Of a stretch of 64,000 nucleotides of DNA, positions 1 through 11,450 are shown in pieces. Source of the stretch: Liquidambar formosana (lineage: Eukaryota; Streptophyta; Magnoliopsida; Saxifragales; Altingiaceae); NCBI GenBank assembly GCA_039720395.1, contig CM077832.1:29313763-29377762 (forward strand). Direction: 5' to 3'. Position 1 is the stretch's first letter. The number at the start of each line of letters is the position of its first letter. Under the pieces are notes generated by a model. That model ran no database searches and was not told where the DNA came from. It saw only the letters and a program-made list of their open reading frames with translations. The translations under genes and the position numbers were made by a program.

Positions 1-927
1 GGGACCGCTGCTGCCCAAACCTGAGGGTAACCATTCTCAACCCTTAATTTCGTTCTAGCATGATTACTTATAATATTGCATCTATCCTGTCATTTAATAC
101 TCATAATTAGGACACGTTCAGATCTAATCCGGCACCGTTTTATTTGTGCATTTAAGGTTATGAAATGAGTTCCTCATCCATTTCGAATGCGTAGGGCTGC
201 ATAAGATTCATCCGTTAACTCCAGCATTTTTTCCACACATGATATATCTCTATCTGTTAATTCTCAGCATTTAATTCGCACGGTTTAGGCCTACAAATAT
301 CTGTTGCATCTTTATTAGCATCTGTGGTCATTTCGCCATCTAGATCTAGGACTTCTGCATCATTTTCAAAGCATATTTGAATCATGTGTAGGCTCTCAGG
401 TATATGATAGCAGCATGTAGGTATAAATTGAAGCATATAGCACAGTGGTCCGAGGGCATGTACGTACGTGCATATCATAGGCACATACGTACATGACCCA
501 TATTTTTGCAATTTAATCCTTCTTTCTCTTTTGCAGGCAGTGTAAGTATTCTTGTTAGCCTTTCAAATCTCCTTTCTTGTATATATGTATATGCTCAAAT
601 ATCTTGTTTTAATATCTCTGCATTGTGTGCCATTAATTGCTTCAGTGTTTGAATAGCGGTAGAATTCAATTGAGTCCTTTCTAATTAAAGCCAATAAATG
701 TATGTGAGGCCGGATTTTAGCCGGGCGCAGACGGGTGCCTAACACCTTCCCGTCCGCGTACCTTAGCTCCGAACCTTGATTCTTTGGGTGATGACGAGTT
801 GGGCCCTTGCTAGGGGTCTATCGGTTCCCGAGGCCAAAATCGGGTGGCGACTCCCTCTCCACCCTAATCGTCCGCGGTTAGTGGCGTACTCTCGAGCCGG
901 GCGTGGTGAAAGGACACGGCGCTCACA
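1..927 (+). mobile_element. 3' part of an Ogre/Tat-like Gypsy LTR, cut by the window edge
   Basis: The window opens inside repetitive DNA. Near 715-870 there is a GC-richer block with the order 'gggtgcctaacaccttccc', then 'ccgaa', then 'gggtggcgactcc'. The same order occurs near the end of the solo LTR at 22158-25104 (at about 24860-25035), and from general knowledge it is typical of Ogre/Tat-lineage LTR ends. The LTR probably ends at the CTCACA near 927, by analogy with the TTCACA end of the other LTR. Immediately after it the motif AAGGACACGGCGCTC is repeated once. No coding region is visible. The lineage is an inference from these motifs. Confidence 0.5.
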
Positions 928-3900
928 CAAGGACACGGCGCTCCAATCTAGTAATACAACAATAATTAGGATTGGGCGAATAGAGGCAAACATCACCACT
1001 TGGGAGAATGTCTCTAAAAGTCTATACCCATACATTAGGTATTAATTTTTTGCCAGGAGGCGCACCTGATACTTATTAATTGAATTATCTACCATTGTAA
1101 AAGATCAACTAACTCTTAAACTCTATTTTCATCAATTAAGCTCAACTCACCCTATATAGCAATCATCCACTCATCTCTAGCATGAGAAGAAAGCGCTTCT
1201 TTATAAGAAGCCAGCTTATCATCTTCTCTAAAAGCACATAGGAAGGTATCCCCTTCAATCTCAAAATGATGATGGGGAAAGTTTCCACATTTGCTCCTAT
1301 GCACTTAAAAATTTTAATAGTCCTACAACACATTTAATTTCGTACAAAACACCCTATGGGACACTCCCACTGGGTTGAAGACCACTCCCACTATTTTCAG
1401 CGACTACAAGACGAGGAACTAATCCCCCACCTCGCTCGAAGATGGTAAGACGCCTTCGCATTCCTCTAACACATAGATGTAAAGATTTTATCTAGTGCCA
1501 CCTATGCTAGGGAAATTATTTTCTAATGAAATCAACATTGCGCGATTCTACTTAGCCATTCCTTAATCGAGATGTTTATTATACATCAAATAACCTTTTG
1601 AGCCTTCAAAATATTTTATAAAAATGTTTTTGTAACTCTAGAGTTAACCTCCTTACACTCATGGAGAGCGATACGAACAAACCTTCTAATCCCCAAAGGG
1701 CGTAAATGCCCCATAAATTGGGCTTTCGCATCCCATCGCTCATAAAGGGTTGAAGAGACTAACTAAAAAAGCACTTTAATAAGGATGTAGGTAGCAATCA
1801 AAAAGAGTATCCCTAAAAAGGATATTAAGAGGTAAACTTTCTCCATTATCAGTCTAGCCAAAACTAGAAAAGTCCTATAACTACTCTCTGCTACACCATA
1901 ATGTTGCGAAATGACAGAAATAAAAAGTTTTCTACGCATTCCCATTTTTTCACACAGCTCCCTGAACTGATCAGATAAGTACTCGCATCATTGATTAGTC
2001 CTAAAAGTTCTCAAGCTTCTATCTCTCCAATTCTCAACTTCTACTATAAAACATTTGAAAGAATCCAAAGTTTCATAGCGGTGAGTGATTAGATGGACAT
2101 AACTAATACATAGTTATCGATCAAAGTAAGGAAGTCAGAAGTGCTAAAAGTGCCTTAACATACATAGGGTCACAAATGTTTAAGTGGACTAACTCTAGTG
2201 GTTAAGTAGCTCAAATAGCCTTACTAAAAGACTTCCTACATGCTGTACTAGCTAAACAAGACATAATCACAGGTAGGTCAACTTTAGCGAGTGGGCTCCA
2301 AAAGGCCTTCCTAAGCTAATCGGGTCATCCTTTTATGTTTACGTCCAGCTTGCTAAATAGAACTAATATTCTTATTGACATTAGCAATATAAGATAAGGA
2401 AAAAAAGAATCATATTGTTAAAATCTAAAGTGAAACATGTCCAAAAAATAAACAATACCATTCAACCATCTACCTGCAAAACAAAAAAATATCCAAAATC
2501 TAAGAATGCTTAAACTGGTAGTAGATATATTGATTATCAAGCACATAAAACTAATTGTGTAGAAATAAGATGTGCCCTATGCACAATTGAAGCTAAGACA
2601 AACCAACTTCAAAAACTTCTACATTAGTGCTATTACCCATACACTCTATGGGCGCCAACTCAAAATGGCGATAATTTTTTAGTCCTATACCATCTCAAGA
2701 TACATATTTAGTTGCACCAGCATCTCAATCCACATAAGGATAGAATGGGCAACTAAATTATGATCACATGCACATATGTAGAGAGAGTTCAGTGAAAAAG
2801 ATACGTATTTTGGCTTAGTGCATTCATGAGTGAAGTGTTTCAACCTTTCATAGTTATAGCATATTATTTTGGATAACCTTTCTATCCTTAGTAACAAGAT
2901 AGTACACGTACTCCCCTATTAGATTAATAAGAACGTTGCTTAACATAATAAAGCGTGTGTGGGGTAATACACATTCCCCAATAAGATCAATAAGCATGTT
3001 GCTTAGCATAATAAAGCGTACGCTATGATCTATTTTAAACCAAGAATGGTAGGCCTCAAACTCACAAAGTCAAGGCAGTGTAGGGTTGTATACCCATTCA
3101 CAAGTCGGATCACAAAACTGGTCAAAATATCCAGGAGTACTTACTCATTTAAAAGGTATTGATTTTCTAAGCCATATGTACGCTAGTCATCATTTCATTC
3201 ATATTACACATGGTTGACATTATTATTTACATATCTTTCTATTCGTTCAGAAAACCCAAATGAAAAGTATTATCCCTTCCCACACACCAAGAACGAAAAG
3301 TGTTGCTATTGCTCATAACCATCTCCTGATAGTGTAGGTTAGGAGTATAATTCTCAATTGTTTTTCAAACAAATATACATATTAGGAGGTACAAAATCTC
3401 AACTAATAATATCCACGGTATTATATTAAAAAAAATAAAATAATAAATTGCTACATAAAAATAAGCACACAGGTCCTCACATGGAACCAGATTGGTAAAT
3501 TTTAGAGCCTATGCTAAGAAAATTCCACATACATAATGCGCGTCGCGAAACACATCTCTTTACATGGTTTCTCAAAATAGTACATGAAATAATACATTGC
3601 ATTCTCAAAAATCCTACTACAATGGATCTACCACAATGAATAAACAAATGGGGATGCCGCACCACACATTATGCCTCATAGAATAATCTTATACACCAAA
3701 AGCAAAGAAAACACAAGTTCTTTTCAAATTTACCAAAAATCCATCCATTTAATCCTAGAACTAATATGCTAACACATAACAAGCAAAAAGGTCCTTTAAA
3801 TGGATGGTTAGACTACGCTCAATCCCAATAGGAGCATGCCAACAAGTCTCGTAAGGTGGGTAAAATGTTGGCAGCAATCAAATTGCACAACACAATAAAA

Positions 3901-4874
3901 TAATTAATTACACAAATTAATTAATTAATTACCACATGTAATTTGGTGATGCACAATAAATCCACGTTGCGTAGCTCTCTCAATAACACATACCCACTCC
4001 TATATGGTTAAACAAAATTAACATAACCTCTAGAAATTTTTATTTTGTACAAACTAATTTTATTTTATTTTTCGACAAGGAAAAACTCACAAAAATTATC
4101 TAAATAAAAAATCCAGAGGTTGGTATGGGAGGTGCAGCAAGCCAGGGTCACAAACAAGCCCCAAAAATAATTCACAAATTTTCTAGGCTACCAAACACCC
4201 ATGCATGCACTCCCACGTGCGCAAGTGGGGTTCTCATTATGCATGTTTTCCAATTTAATTTTATAATAAATTTTTTGGTAAAAATAAAAAATTTTAAAAT
4301 CTCCCAAAACTCAAAAATTTTAAAAATTCCCAAAACTCAGAAATTAAATTTTATGAATTTAGGAAAAAACGGCATACAAATCGGAGTTCTACAACCTCTA
4401 TACTCTTTTGTACTCTCCCATAGGCGAGAGTGGGCATCGCAATTTTCTGCACTTCATCTTCTGCCTTAAGACAAATTCGCACCAGATTTGCATGTTCAAG
4501 GGTCCAATTTCTAGGGCTCATATCTTTCACATATGGTATCCAAATTGTGCAAATAATATGTCGTTGGAAAAACCTTGTGACGTAGATTACAAATATACCA
4601 ATTATATCCATTAATAACAGGTCTAGGTGCATCAAAAATCAGCCCAAAGTTTTGAAAAAACACAATTTTCAAAAACAAGGGTTTGTGTTTTCTCTCAAAA
4701 TTCACATCCGTTTCTCATGAAATTTGACGGGGATGTTCTTCACACATAGGAGAACAAAACCACATAAAATATTTCAAGTAAAAACTACTTTAAAAATTCG
4801 ATTTTAAGAGACCCATCAATGGTGTTTTTAGAGAGAGTAAACAACCATGGCAACCATTGGGCGAACCAACAAGA
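928..4874. other. Gene-free AT-rich interval
   Basis: No ORF here resembles a protein domain; all are short and of low complexity. It may be the eroded internal part of the Copia-type element whose primer-binding site and LTR follow at 4875-5358, since that element would extend leftwards. No gag or pol motif was seen, so this is only a possibility. Confidence 0.4.
2914..3020. repeat. Two-copy tandem repeat, period 62 bp
   Basis: Two diverged units start at 2914 (CCCCTATTAGATTAATAAG) and 2976 (CCCCAATAAGATCAATAAG). Both continue into GTTGCTTA-CATAATAAAGCG. No function is apparent. Confidence 0.6.
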
Positions 4875-5358
4875 CTATGGCTTTGATACTGATGTAAACA
4901 TGCTATATATATTGCACATACTTCTTGCGGAAGAGACCCAAGAAGGACCGTCGTTTGTCGTTACAAGCCTGTGGGTTGCCGTACGCTATCTGAATGCTGT
5001 GAACACGAACCAAGCCTTCGTGTATGCTCTACCATTGCTGTGTAAGGTGTAGAGATTGCTACTAGATTCCTCCCTTTGTTCCACGCTTCCAAATCCATAA
5101 AGCCATGGTGATGCCTTAGAGAGAATACTAGAGAAAGAGGGAAGAGTGGCTGTACAGAATGATGGAGGGTGCATAGAGAGGCTAACCCTAATCTGTAGAG
5201 AAAGCTACCGTAAATAGTTTCCTATAAGTCCTAAACCTAATAGGACTAGGGTTTCACACACAATAGGAAACCACTCAATTGGAAACACTCATAAGGTCCA
5301 CTACCCGCATGCGGACGGATCATGGGTATGGGTCACGTAATCAATCTGAATATTAACA
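4875..5358 (-). mobile_element. Decayed Copia-type LTR with adjacent primer-binding site
   Basis: The candidate LTR spans 4893-5358 (466 bp). It begins TGTAAACA on the + strand and ends TTAACA, so it has TG...CA ends with short imperfect inverted repeats. Directly beside its left edge, 4875-4892 read on the minus strand is TCAGTATCAAAGCCATAG, close to the initiator-tRNA-Met primer site used by Copia elements (TGGTATCAGAGCCAT). This makes it a 5' LTR of a minus-strand element whose body should lie to the left, but no gag or pol remains visible there. No target duplication was found. Confidence 0.5.
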
Positions 5359-6634
5359 ATTCTAAAGGCAATTTTTGGCAATTTTAAAGATTTGATGTGA
5401 ACGGGAAGCCCATCCATCAATGTGTAATTAGTTACTTTCACATTGGGAAATTAATTTCTTGGGATTTACTTAATTGAGTCTAGGGTCCTTATTGCAAGTT
5501 TAGGCTTAAGCCAAGGCCATCTTTTTGTTCTTGTCATCATGAGGGTATCAATATTCGTCATGATTCCATGCATATTTTGCTTTGAATATGATCTTAGTTT
5601 GGCCAAAACCCAGTCTAGCCGGTCAGCAGTTAAATTAGTCTTCTTGTTTAAAAACCAAAAAACAAGAAAATTAGACACCTAATTGAGCAACAAAATAAAG
5701 GATTAGAATTCACCATCAAGAGGTTCCAATTTATAAATAAATAAAGAAATTCAGTGTACTAACAATAAATCGGTTAGGGAAAAAAAAATCATTAACTAAG
5801 CAAGTTGTCTTCTAGCCTAGAATAAAATATATACATAGGATGAGTGGATGACTATGATTGCTATATATAGGATTGTACATACCATGTTCTTTGTAAGGAA
5901 AATACTATTTATATCTTGAGAAAAGAACAACCTAAGTTGATTGAGAACACCTTCCAAACTGCTTGAAGTACTACCAGCCTGCTGAACACAAAATTCAATC
6001 ATAAAGTTCCTTTTTTGATTATTAAAAAAAAAACACAACAAGATGAAAGTAAAGATAAAATAATCGAAATTATTGATTAAAAAGTAAACAAAGAATTTGT
6101 CGAAAAGAAGCCGTTGAAATTATGCCAATTGCCTTGTGACCTAATTGCACTAGCTAATTCTCTCCCCAACCCAATTATGGGGGGAGGTTCTAAGTTCGAG
6201 TCTTAGGAATAGTTAATAATATTGTAATGAATTTCTCACCCATTTTACCAAAAGAAGCCCTTTAAATTATGTTAGCTATACCCGTACGGCTCAACATTGG
6301 CACCCAAGTAATGGCCCGTGTCATGATTTTTTGCTAATAAATTTGCACAGCCAAAAATTATATTTCATTTTGTTTGCTAACAGAAGCTTTTAACTTTATG
6401 AATCCCTACACTGCTCTGAAGAATATCTTCTAATTAACTATAGAAGAGACTAACAATCAAAGCATACTCCATATAAACAGAAAACGTAGAATTCATAGCA
6501 AATTTTAAATAAATAAAAAAAGAAGAAAGTGGAACATAAATTGTGCCCTACTAAAGGGTATTGTACGTACATGACATACACCGATATTAAGGAGAGGGAA
6601 GTTAATAAGATCACCAACATCCCTACCATAGTAG
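5359..6634. other. Flank and start of duplicon copy 1, no gene
   Basis: Similarity to copy 3 starts at about 5483 ('gggtccttattgcaag', matching 58418). The block around 6145-6250, which contains a GTTCGAGTC motif, recurs at 33474 and 59094. No ORF in this stretch is convincing. Confidence 0.5.
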
Positions 6635-6745
6635 TATCAAATGCCACCCGGAGTTCCCCCAAACACTTCAGTAGGGAGGGTAACTCATTTCAATTGATCT
6701 AGACGGTCCCAGTGAAGTGGTCAAGGGAACTCTAGGGGACACATG
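6635..6745 (-). ncRNA. MIR395: MIR395 precursor, copy 1, minus-strand gene
   Basis: The 3' arm at 6651-6671, read on the minus strand, is a 21-nt sequence beginning CTGAAGTGTTTGG and ending GGGAACTC, identical to canonical plant miR395. The 5' arm at 6710-6730 gives GTTCCCTTGACCACTTCACT(G), which pairs with it across a loop of about 38 nt; flanking bases (CTAGAGTTCCC / GGGGGAACTCCGG) extend the stem. Plant miR395 guides cleavage of ATP sulfurylase and the sulfate transporter SULTR2;1 mRNAs during sulfur limitation. A TATA box lies about 80 bp upstream at 6809-6816. The gene diverges from a second MIR395 at 7466. Folding energy was not computed, but mature strand, star strand and promoter geometry all agree. 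Confidence 0.95.
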
Positions 6746-6808
6746 ATGTGCCCTAAATTAGCACAACTTCCTTCATTTGCTTGGTAAGGTAATGCCTACA
6801 AATCCCTC

Positions 6809-6816
6809 TATTTATA
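6809..6816 (-). promoter_or_regulatory. TATA box of the minus-strand MIR395
   Basis: On the minus strand the context is CACTATAAATAGAGGG, an excellent plant TATA box. The star arm starts 79 bp downstream, so the start site would be near 6780. The same context, mirrored, precedes the plus-strand MIR395 (7404-7411). Copy 3 keeps this box; copy 2 has TACAAATA. Confidence 0.85.
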
Positions 6817-7403
6817 GTGAGCTCCCTCTTTACACTTTGTTGCAAACATTGGCCTGGAGATCGACCACATATATCCCTTTGAAGGAAGAAAACAAATATG
6901 AGGAGATCGATCCATAAAGCTGCAAGCAATGAACCTAGACACAACTGTTGGTTAGATTAAAGGTTGGGAATAATAGTGAGATGAGTGACCACACACCATT
7001 TACCCTTTCTCACTCTGTCCTCTTTAGGCTTTCTTTTTAAGCTTTTATCTTGATAGATACAAATCTAGTCCTAACCAGAAAGTAGTTAGTCCCTTTCCTA
7101 GTCTGGTGCTTACAACAAATTTCTTCTAATATAACAAAGGCATGAACATATTCTTCCTTCTAATATGTAAGACCTTTTGTATCCATGAAAAAAGGCTGAA
7201 AAGGATGGGCATTAGCTATGAAAGAGTACGTAAAGGTCAGAAAGCTTATGGCCACTCACCACAATTTTACTCTCTACCTTTCATCTGACCTACAATTCCA
7301 ACCAGGTTCAAGTTCTGCAATTCATTTACTCAGATTTCCGTCCTTTCAAAATGTCCAACCCATAGGCAGTAAGGCACCACCTCTAAAAGTTGGAAATCTT
7401 CAC
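6817..7403. promoter_or_regulatory. Shared divergent promoter of the copy-1 MIR395 pair
   Basis: This ~590-bp interval separates two outward-facing TATAAATA boxes and has no credible gene; the 64-aa ORF at 7218-7412 overlaps the TATA box and looks incidental. It contains the EIL/UPE-like motif at 6927-6941. Regulation by sulfur status is inferred from the motif and from what is known of MIR395. Confidence 0.75.
6927..6941 (+). promoter_or_regulatory. EIL/SLIM1 (UPE-box-like) site in the MIR395 promoter
   Basis: The sequence is CAATGAACCTAGACA. Its core ATGAACCT fits the EIN3/EIL consensus AYGWAYCT, and 13 of 15 positions fit the 3' part of the UPE box (CATTGAATCTRGACR) bound by SLIM1/EIL-type regulators of sulfur starvation (consensus from memory). 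It is retained base for base in copy 2 (34261-34275) and copy 3 (59935-59949). Confidence 0.65.
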
Positions 7404-7411
7404 TATAAATA
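7404..7411 (+). promoter_or_regulatory. TATA box of the plus-strand MIR395
   Basis: The context CACTATAAATAGTAGG lies 66 bp upstream of the star arm (7477). It is kept in copy 2 at 34738-34745. Confidence 0.85.
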
Positions 7412-7465
7412 GTAGGTTAGGGCTGTAATACATAACCAAGCGACCAAAACAAGGGAAAAGCCAGA

Positions 7466-7578
7466 TGTCCCCTTGAGTTCCCTTGAACACTTCATTGGGA
7501 CTCTTTTGAGACCCTAAAACGTACTTAGGGTTGCCTTACCCTACTGAAGTGTTTGGGGGAACTCTGGGTGCCACCTGA
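7466..7578 (+). ncRNA. MIR395: MIR395 precursor, copy 1, plus-strand gene
   Basis: The star arm at 7477-7497 reads GTTCCCTTGAACACTTCATT(G). The mature 3' arm at 7544-7564 is the canonical 21-nt miR395 (CTGAAGTGTTTGG...GAACTC). The arms are separated by 46 nt, and the stem is extended by CTTGAGTTCC pairing with GGAACTCTGGG. Expected targets are ATP sulfurylases and SULTR2;1, so the gene would tune sulfate assimilation and root-to-shoot sulfate movement. Together with the minus-strand gene at 6635-6745 it makes a symmetric head-to-head pair. Both copy-1 genes look intact, unlike those in copies 2 and 3. Confidence 0.95.
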
Positions 7579-7898
7579 CAACAATTTGCAAGATGAAGTT
7601 GCTGTGTAAAATTTATGGACAACCATTTTGAAAATTTATGGACAACAATTTGCAAGATCAGAGGGAATTCCACTTCCATGTTTTCCACTTTGAAAATTTA
7701 TGGACAACCATTTTGAAGGGTTTTCAGTCATATACAAACTAACAATTGAAAAGAACAATGAGTAAAATTTTCTGCACGTTTGTTCGTATTAGAAATTTAT
7801 TTCTTCCCCTTTTTGAGATTTTCAAATTTCATAATTAGGATGACTATGGGATAAATTAACAGTGTTGTAAACAAAGAGTTTACAAAACCAGTGGCCAG
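7579..7898. other. Spacer between MIR395 and the F-box pseudogene
   Basis: AT-rich spacer with short repeats of 'aaaatttatggacaaccattttgaa' at about 7607-7720. No gene is visible. Confidence 0.5.
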
Positions 7899-9666
7899 CT
7901 ACAAAATCAATAATTCAACAAGTGGACAAGCTTCTTTTATTAGATGCTCAAAGACCCTCTGCCTTCCGACGGTGGTCCATGCATCACAAGCTTCTGAAAC
8001 ATCCCATTTTCCATCCCCCATGTAGTACCTCCGACGTGGGTCAATCTCCATCCTATCAAGTGTCATCGCATTGTTTAGTAGATAAATTGCAACCTCAATC
8101 TCGCTCAAGTAACCACGGGTTCCAGTAATCACAACTTCCTTGAGATGATTGTGGGGGAACACAGGAGGCATCCTAATTTCTCTCGGTTCTTCTACATAAT
8201 CATAGGTGCGTAGCTGTCATGAAGATCAACGACACAATTACAATCACCAATTTGAAATATGACTTTACTATTCTAATATCAATGCATGCCAAGAAATTAC
8301 CTAATATCTTTCTTTTCCCTTTATTAATTGGACTAACAAAGAAAATAAAATGCCAAGTGTATTGTTGAGATTTTTAAGAATAATTAGATATAATGAAGAA
8401 GCTTACATGCAATTCTAATATTTGCAGTAAAGGAGATGCCTTGAGAAGAGTTGCTATCCACAGCAGCTCTCGTTTAAATATGGCTATCTCAATAATTGTT
8501 AAATTTTCTAGATTAGGAAATGTGGGCAACCTCTCCGGCATAATCCCAGCCTGAACCATCAAAGAACAAAATGTTACTAAGAAAAAGTAAGCGAAAATAT
8601 ACTCCAGCCGGCCAGTCACAAATGTTTAAGCATTTACCAACCTCCAAGTAACAGCTGCAGGGGAGTAACAAAGTCTCGAGCTGGGGAAGAATAATAGGAA
8701 GCCCAGAGAGTGTCCAAACCATGCCTTCACCCACCCTCCAATGATTAACACAACTATATACAGTCTTCAGTTGGTGGACATTATTGAACAATAAGTTTAT
8801 CGTGAAGTAGGCCTTTTATTCAAACTTCTCAAGATCAATGCCATTGATTTCGATCACACCCGAGTCGAAACAATCATACACATTCAAGTACTTCAGTCGA
8901 CGACACAATGGATGCCTGATCGCCAAATGTTTTATGTTTGCACATTCGTATAAACTCAACCACTCGAGGACACAGCAAGTTGATAGGAGATTATTTAGAT
9001 TTTCATCTGACTTCAAATTTACGCCCATGAGATCAAGCGTTGTGAGGGTGTTAAAACCAAGGAAACTAGGTGCAAGATTGCAATATGCCAATCGCAGGCA
9101 CTTTAAGGATGACCTTATGCCTCTTGCAGTCCCATCGTCACGCAGAAGAATACCACAAGGAAAATAATATAACTCACGGTTACCTGGGGCATGGAAAAAC
9201 TGTCTTCTAACAAACCCAGATCGAGCTCTTCGATTCCTCTTGATATAGCAAATTAGATCCATTGATCAAGATAACTACCATACTCATCGTGGCAAAAACT
9301 GAAGTATACCTTGAGTTTTTAAACCTTAAGGACGTCTGAGTTAAGATGCAGTAAGAAATGGTGGACAGAATTCAAGAAGGCAATCATTCTTTTCCATGTA
9401 AAGCTATACAGCTGGTCACAAGTAAACATGGTGTTGTTGCAAGTGTCGGAATACTCTTTTGTATCCAGCATGTTGTCCACATCAAAATTAAGGTTTGAAA
9501 GAGATGTAGTCCAAAGGTACCTCCATCTAGTCGAGAGTACACTAGTCCTTACAGCTTCTCTCATTGTGAGAAATGATAAGATGATGCCGAGAAGATTGTC
9601 GGGAAGTTGGCTTATCCGATTATCGTCTTCTATGATCCTCTGTTTCTTTTGTTGCTGTTCCTCCAT
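7899..9666 (-). pseudogene. F-box/LRR (FBD-like) protein, copy 1, broken
   Basis: Three exons can be traced: 9666-8642 (F-box ISQLPDNLLGIILSFL, then leucine-rich segments), 8550-8407 and 8213-7899 (an FBD-like end with KEVVITGTRGY, LLNNAMTLDRM and IDPRRRYY, ending CPLVELLIL). Both introns have GT...AG ends. Such proteins are normally substrate receptors of SCF ubiquitin ligases, binding SKP1 through the F-box. Compared with copy 2, exon 1 has three nonsense codons (9319-9321 GAA>TAA, 9253-9255 AAA>TAA, 8816-8818 TAC>TAA) and a one-base deletion near 9190. An in-frame ATG further upstream at 9723 exists, but the MEEQQ start at 9666 is the one shared with copy 2. It cannot encode a full-length protein. 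Confidence 0.88.
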
Positions 9667-9723
9667 AACAGATTGATGCTCTGATATTGTTAACCAAGGT
9701 TTGGTGCTAGAACTTTGAGACAA

Positions 9724-10968
9724 TAGTCCTGGAGATAGAAATTGTGTGTGAGAAAGAGAGAGAGAGAGAGAGAGATGCTAAATTGGGGAAGAATATGAAG
9801 GCAACGATGCTATCAAGGTTGTCTTCATTACAATGAGCTGAGAAAGCAAGGTTAATTTGGATTTTTTGAAGGATCACGGATGATTGTAAAATTCCTTATT
9901 ATTTTAAAGGCTATCTACAGCTTAACCATATATTTTTATGGATATGTGTCCGAGTGTTCACGGACTGTCATGTAAGTGTTTTCCGTAATTAGATCGATCA
10001 CAATACTACTATTAAGTTATTATTGATCACAAAGTCCTTAAATAGATTGCAATTGTAAGTCCTCAAATAGATTGCAGAGTTTGGGAGTAGGACACTTATT
10101 AAGTTATTATTGATCACAATACTACTACAACGTTATACAAGTCTGCCTTGGCATGGCATTTATAGGCAATCAAAGAACAAAAAAGAATAACAACTTAGTG
10201 GTCATGGTCAAGCTATGAACAATAAGGTGATTCAACGTGCAACGCCTATGCACCTTGGCAAACTAAGGTGAGTCAGCCTTGGCCAAAATCATTTTATAAA
10301 GCTTGAATTAGCACCTAGCTCGCCCTTACTAACCCCAAGGTAGAGTTACAAAAGAACCAATCCTCTCGTTTAGTTTACAGCTCATGAGCAGACTCGATAA
10401 GTGCTCGGGTCAAAGTTGGTCAACTATTAAACAAGCCAAGCTCAAGCCTAAATTACCCAAGGTAGTGCTTCTGTGCTAGGCTGGAATCTAGTCCATCTAA
10501 AATTCACAAGTTTTGGGGCCTGCCAAAACTCAATCCGTAGGCAGTAATTAATCAGCAATAGGCACTGACATATATTTACTTCAAAATGCGGGAATGATAA
10601 ATTGTTACATCATGCATATGGATTAATTGATGCCAAAATATTACAGAAATACTCATCCAAAAAAATTTAACTTCTCCAAAAGAAAAAAAAAATATACAGA
10701 AATACTATCGAGCTGCCATGGAAATAAACATGGAGAAGATGAATCCATGGCTGCTTGAACATATCTGGATTTTCCAAGAGGCCTAATGTGTATTAGTCAA
10801 ATGAGAAAATGCCAACCTTAAATGGGGGGAACATTTTTGAAAGAAATTCTGACCAAATGCTTCCCACCCTTACTCAACTTTGTAACTGTTCTTACCGGCT
10901 GAACAGAGGCTGAATCTCACACACTTTAACGGTCAATAATTCCAGCAATAAAGTTCACTTGCTAACTT

Positions 10969-11002
<34 letters not shown>

Positions 11003-11048
11003 TTTATAAACACACGTTCTTCAGTTATTTTATAATTAGTCTTTTACC
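9724..11048. other. Intergenic, no gene
   Basis: Conserved with copy 2 (42473-43810) but without a coding region. It holds a GA-rich run at 9755-9775 and a (TA)n microsatellite at 10972-11000 just upstream of the signal-peptide exon. Confidence 0.5.
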
Positions 11049-11144
11049 ATGGCTTTTATTTTGACCCAAAACAACCATGGCATACTTGTTATCCTCCTCA
11101 TGGCACTGTGTTTATCTACAGTTGTGAATTATACTGGCGCAGAA
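11049..11144 (+). CDS. Signal-peptide exon of an unknown gene, copy 1
   Basis: The ATG at 11049 opens a 32-residue exon (MAFILTQNNHG, then a hydrophobic core ILVILLMALCLSTVV, then NYTGAE) that ends at a good donor (GAA|GTAAGC). It looks like a secretory signal peptide. It is nearly identical in copy 2 (43811-43906). No downstream exon of a matching secreted protein was found; the next exon on this strand is a VPS29 fragment. It is either an orphan first exon or the 5' exon of the chimera. Confidence 0.45.
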
Positions 11145-11450
11145 GTAAGCACTTCTTGTTCTTCACAGCCTCTCTTTTGCACTTCCATAGTGAAGCATAA
11201 CTAGTACGTTCTAATTAGTACGTGCTCTGAGGTGAAAGGTTTGATTATCACAATGTGTTGCTATGTTTTCTACTCATGTTCCTTGGAATAAAACCCCTGT
11301 CGACCCATATGTGTGTGTGTATAGTGTACTATGCCTTTTGCCAGGGAAAATGTGGGGTTGCTATATTTTTCACCATTTAAGGGCTATATGTACATGTTCT
11401 TATATATTTCCAGCAGTAGTCCTAATCTTCCTTTGATTAAGATTTTGTAG

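Noticed and set aside
776..1045. 89-aa plus-strand and 90-aa minus-strand ORFs
   Set aside because: Both lie in the GC-richer LTR end block and show no protein features.
6130..6250. Possible tRNA-derived SINE with GTTCGAGTC box B (also at 33474 and 59094)
   Set aside because: All three copies are explained by the duplicon; box A and a clear tail or target duplication were not found.
7218..7412. 64-aa plus-strand ORF (also at 34552-34746)
   Set aside because: It ends over the MIR395 TATA box and has no recognisable domain; its presence in both copies follows from the segmental duplication.
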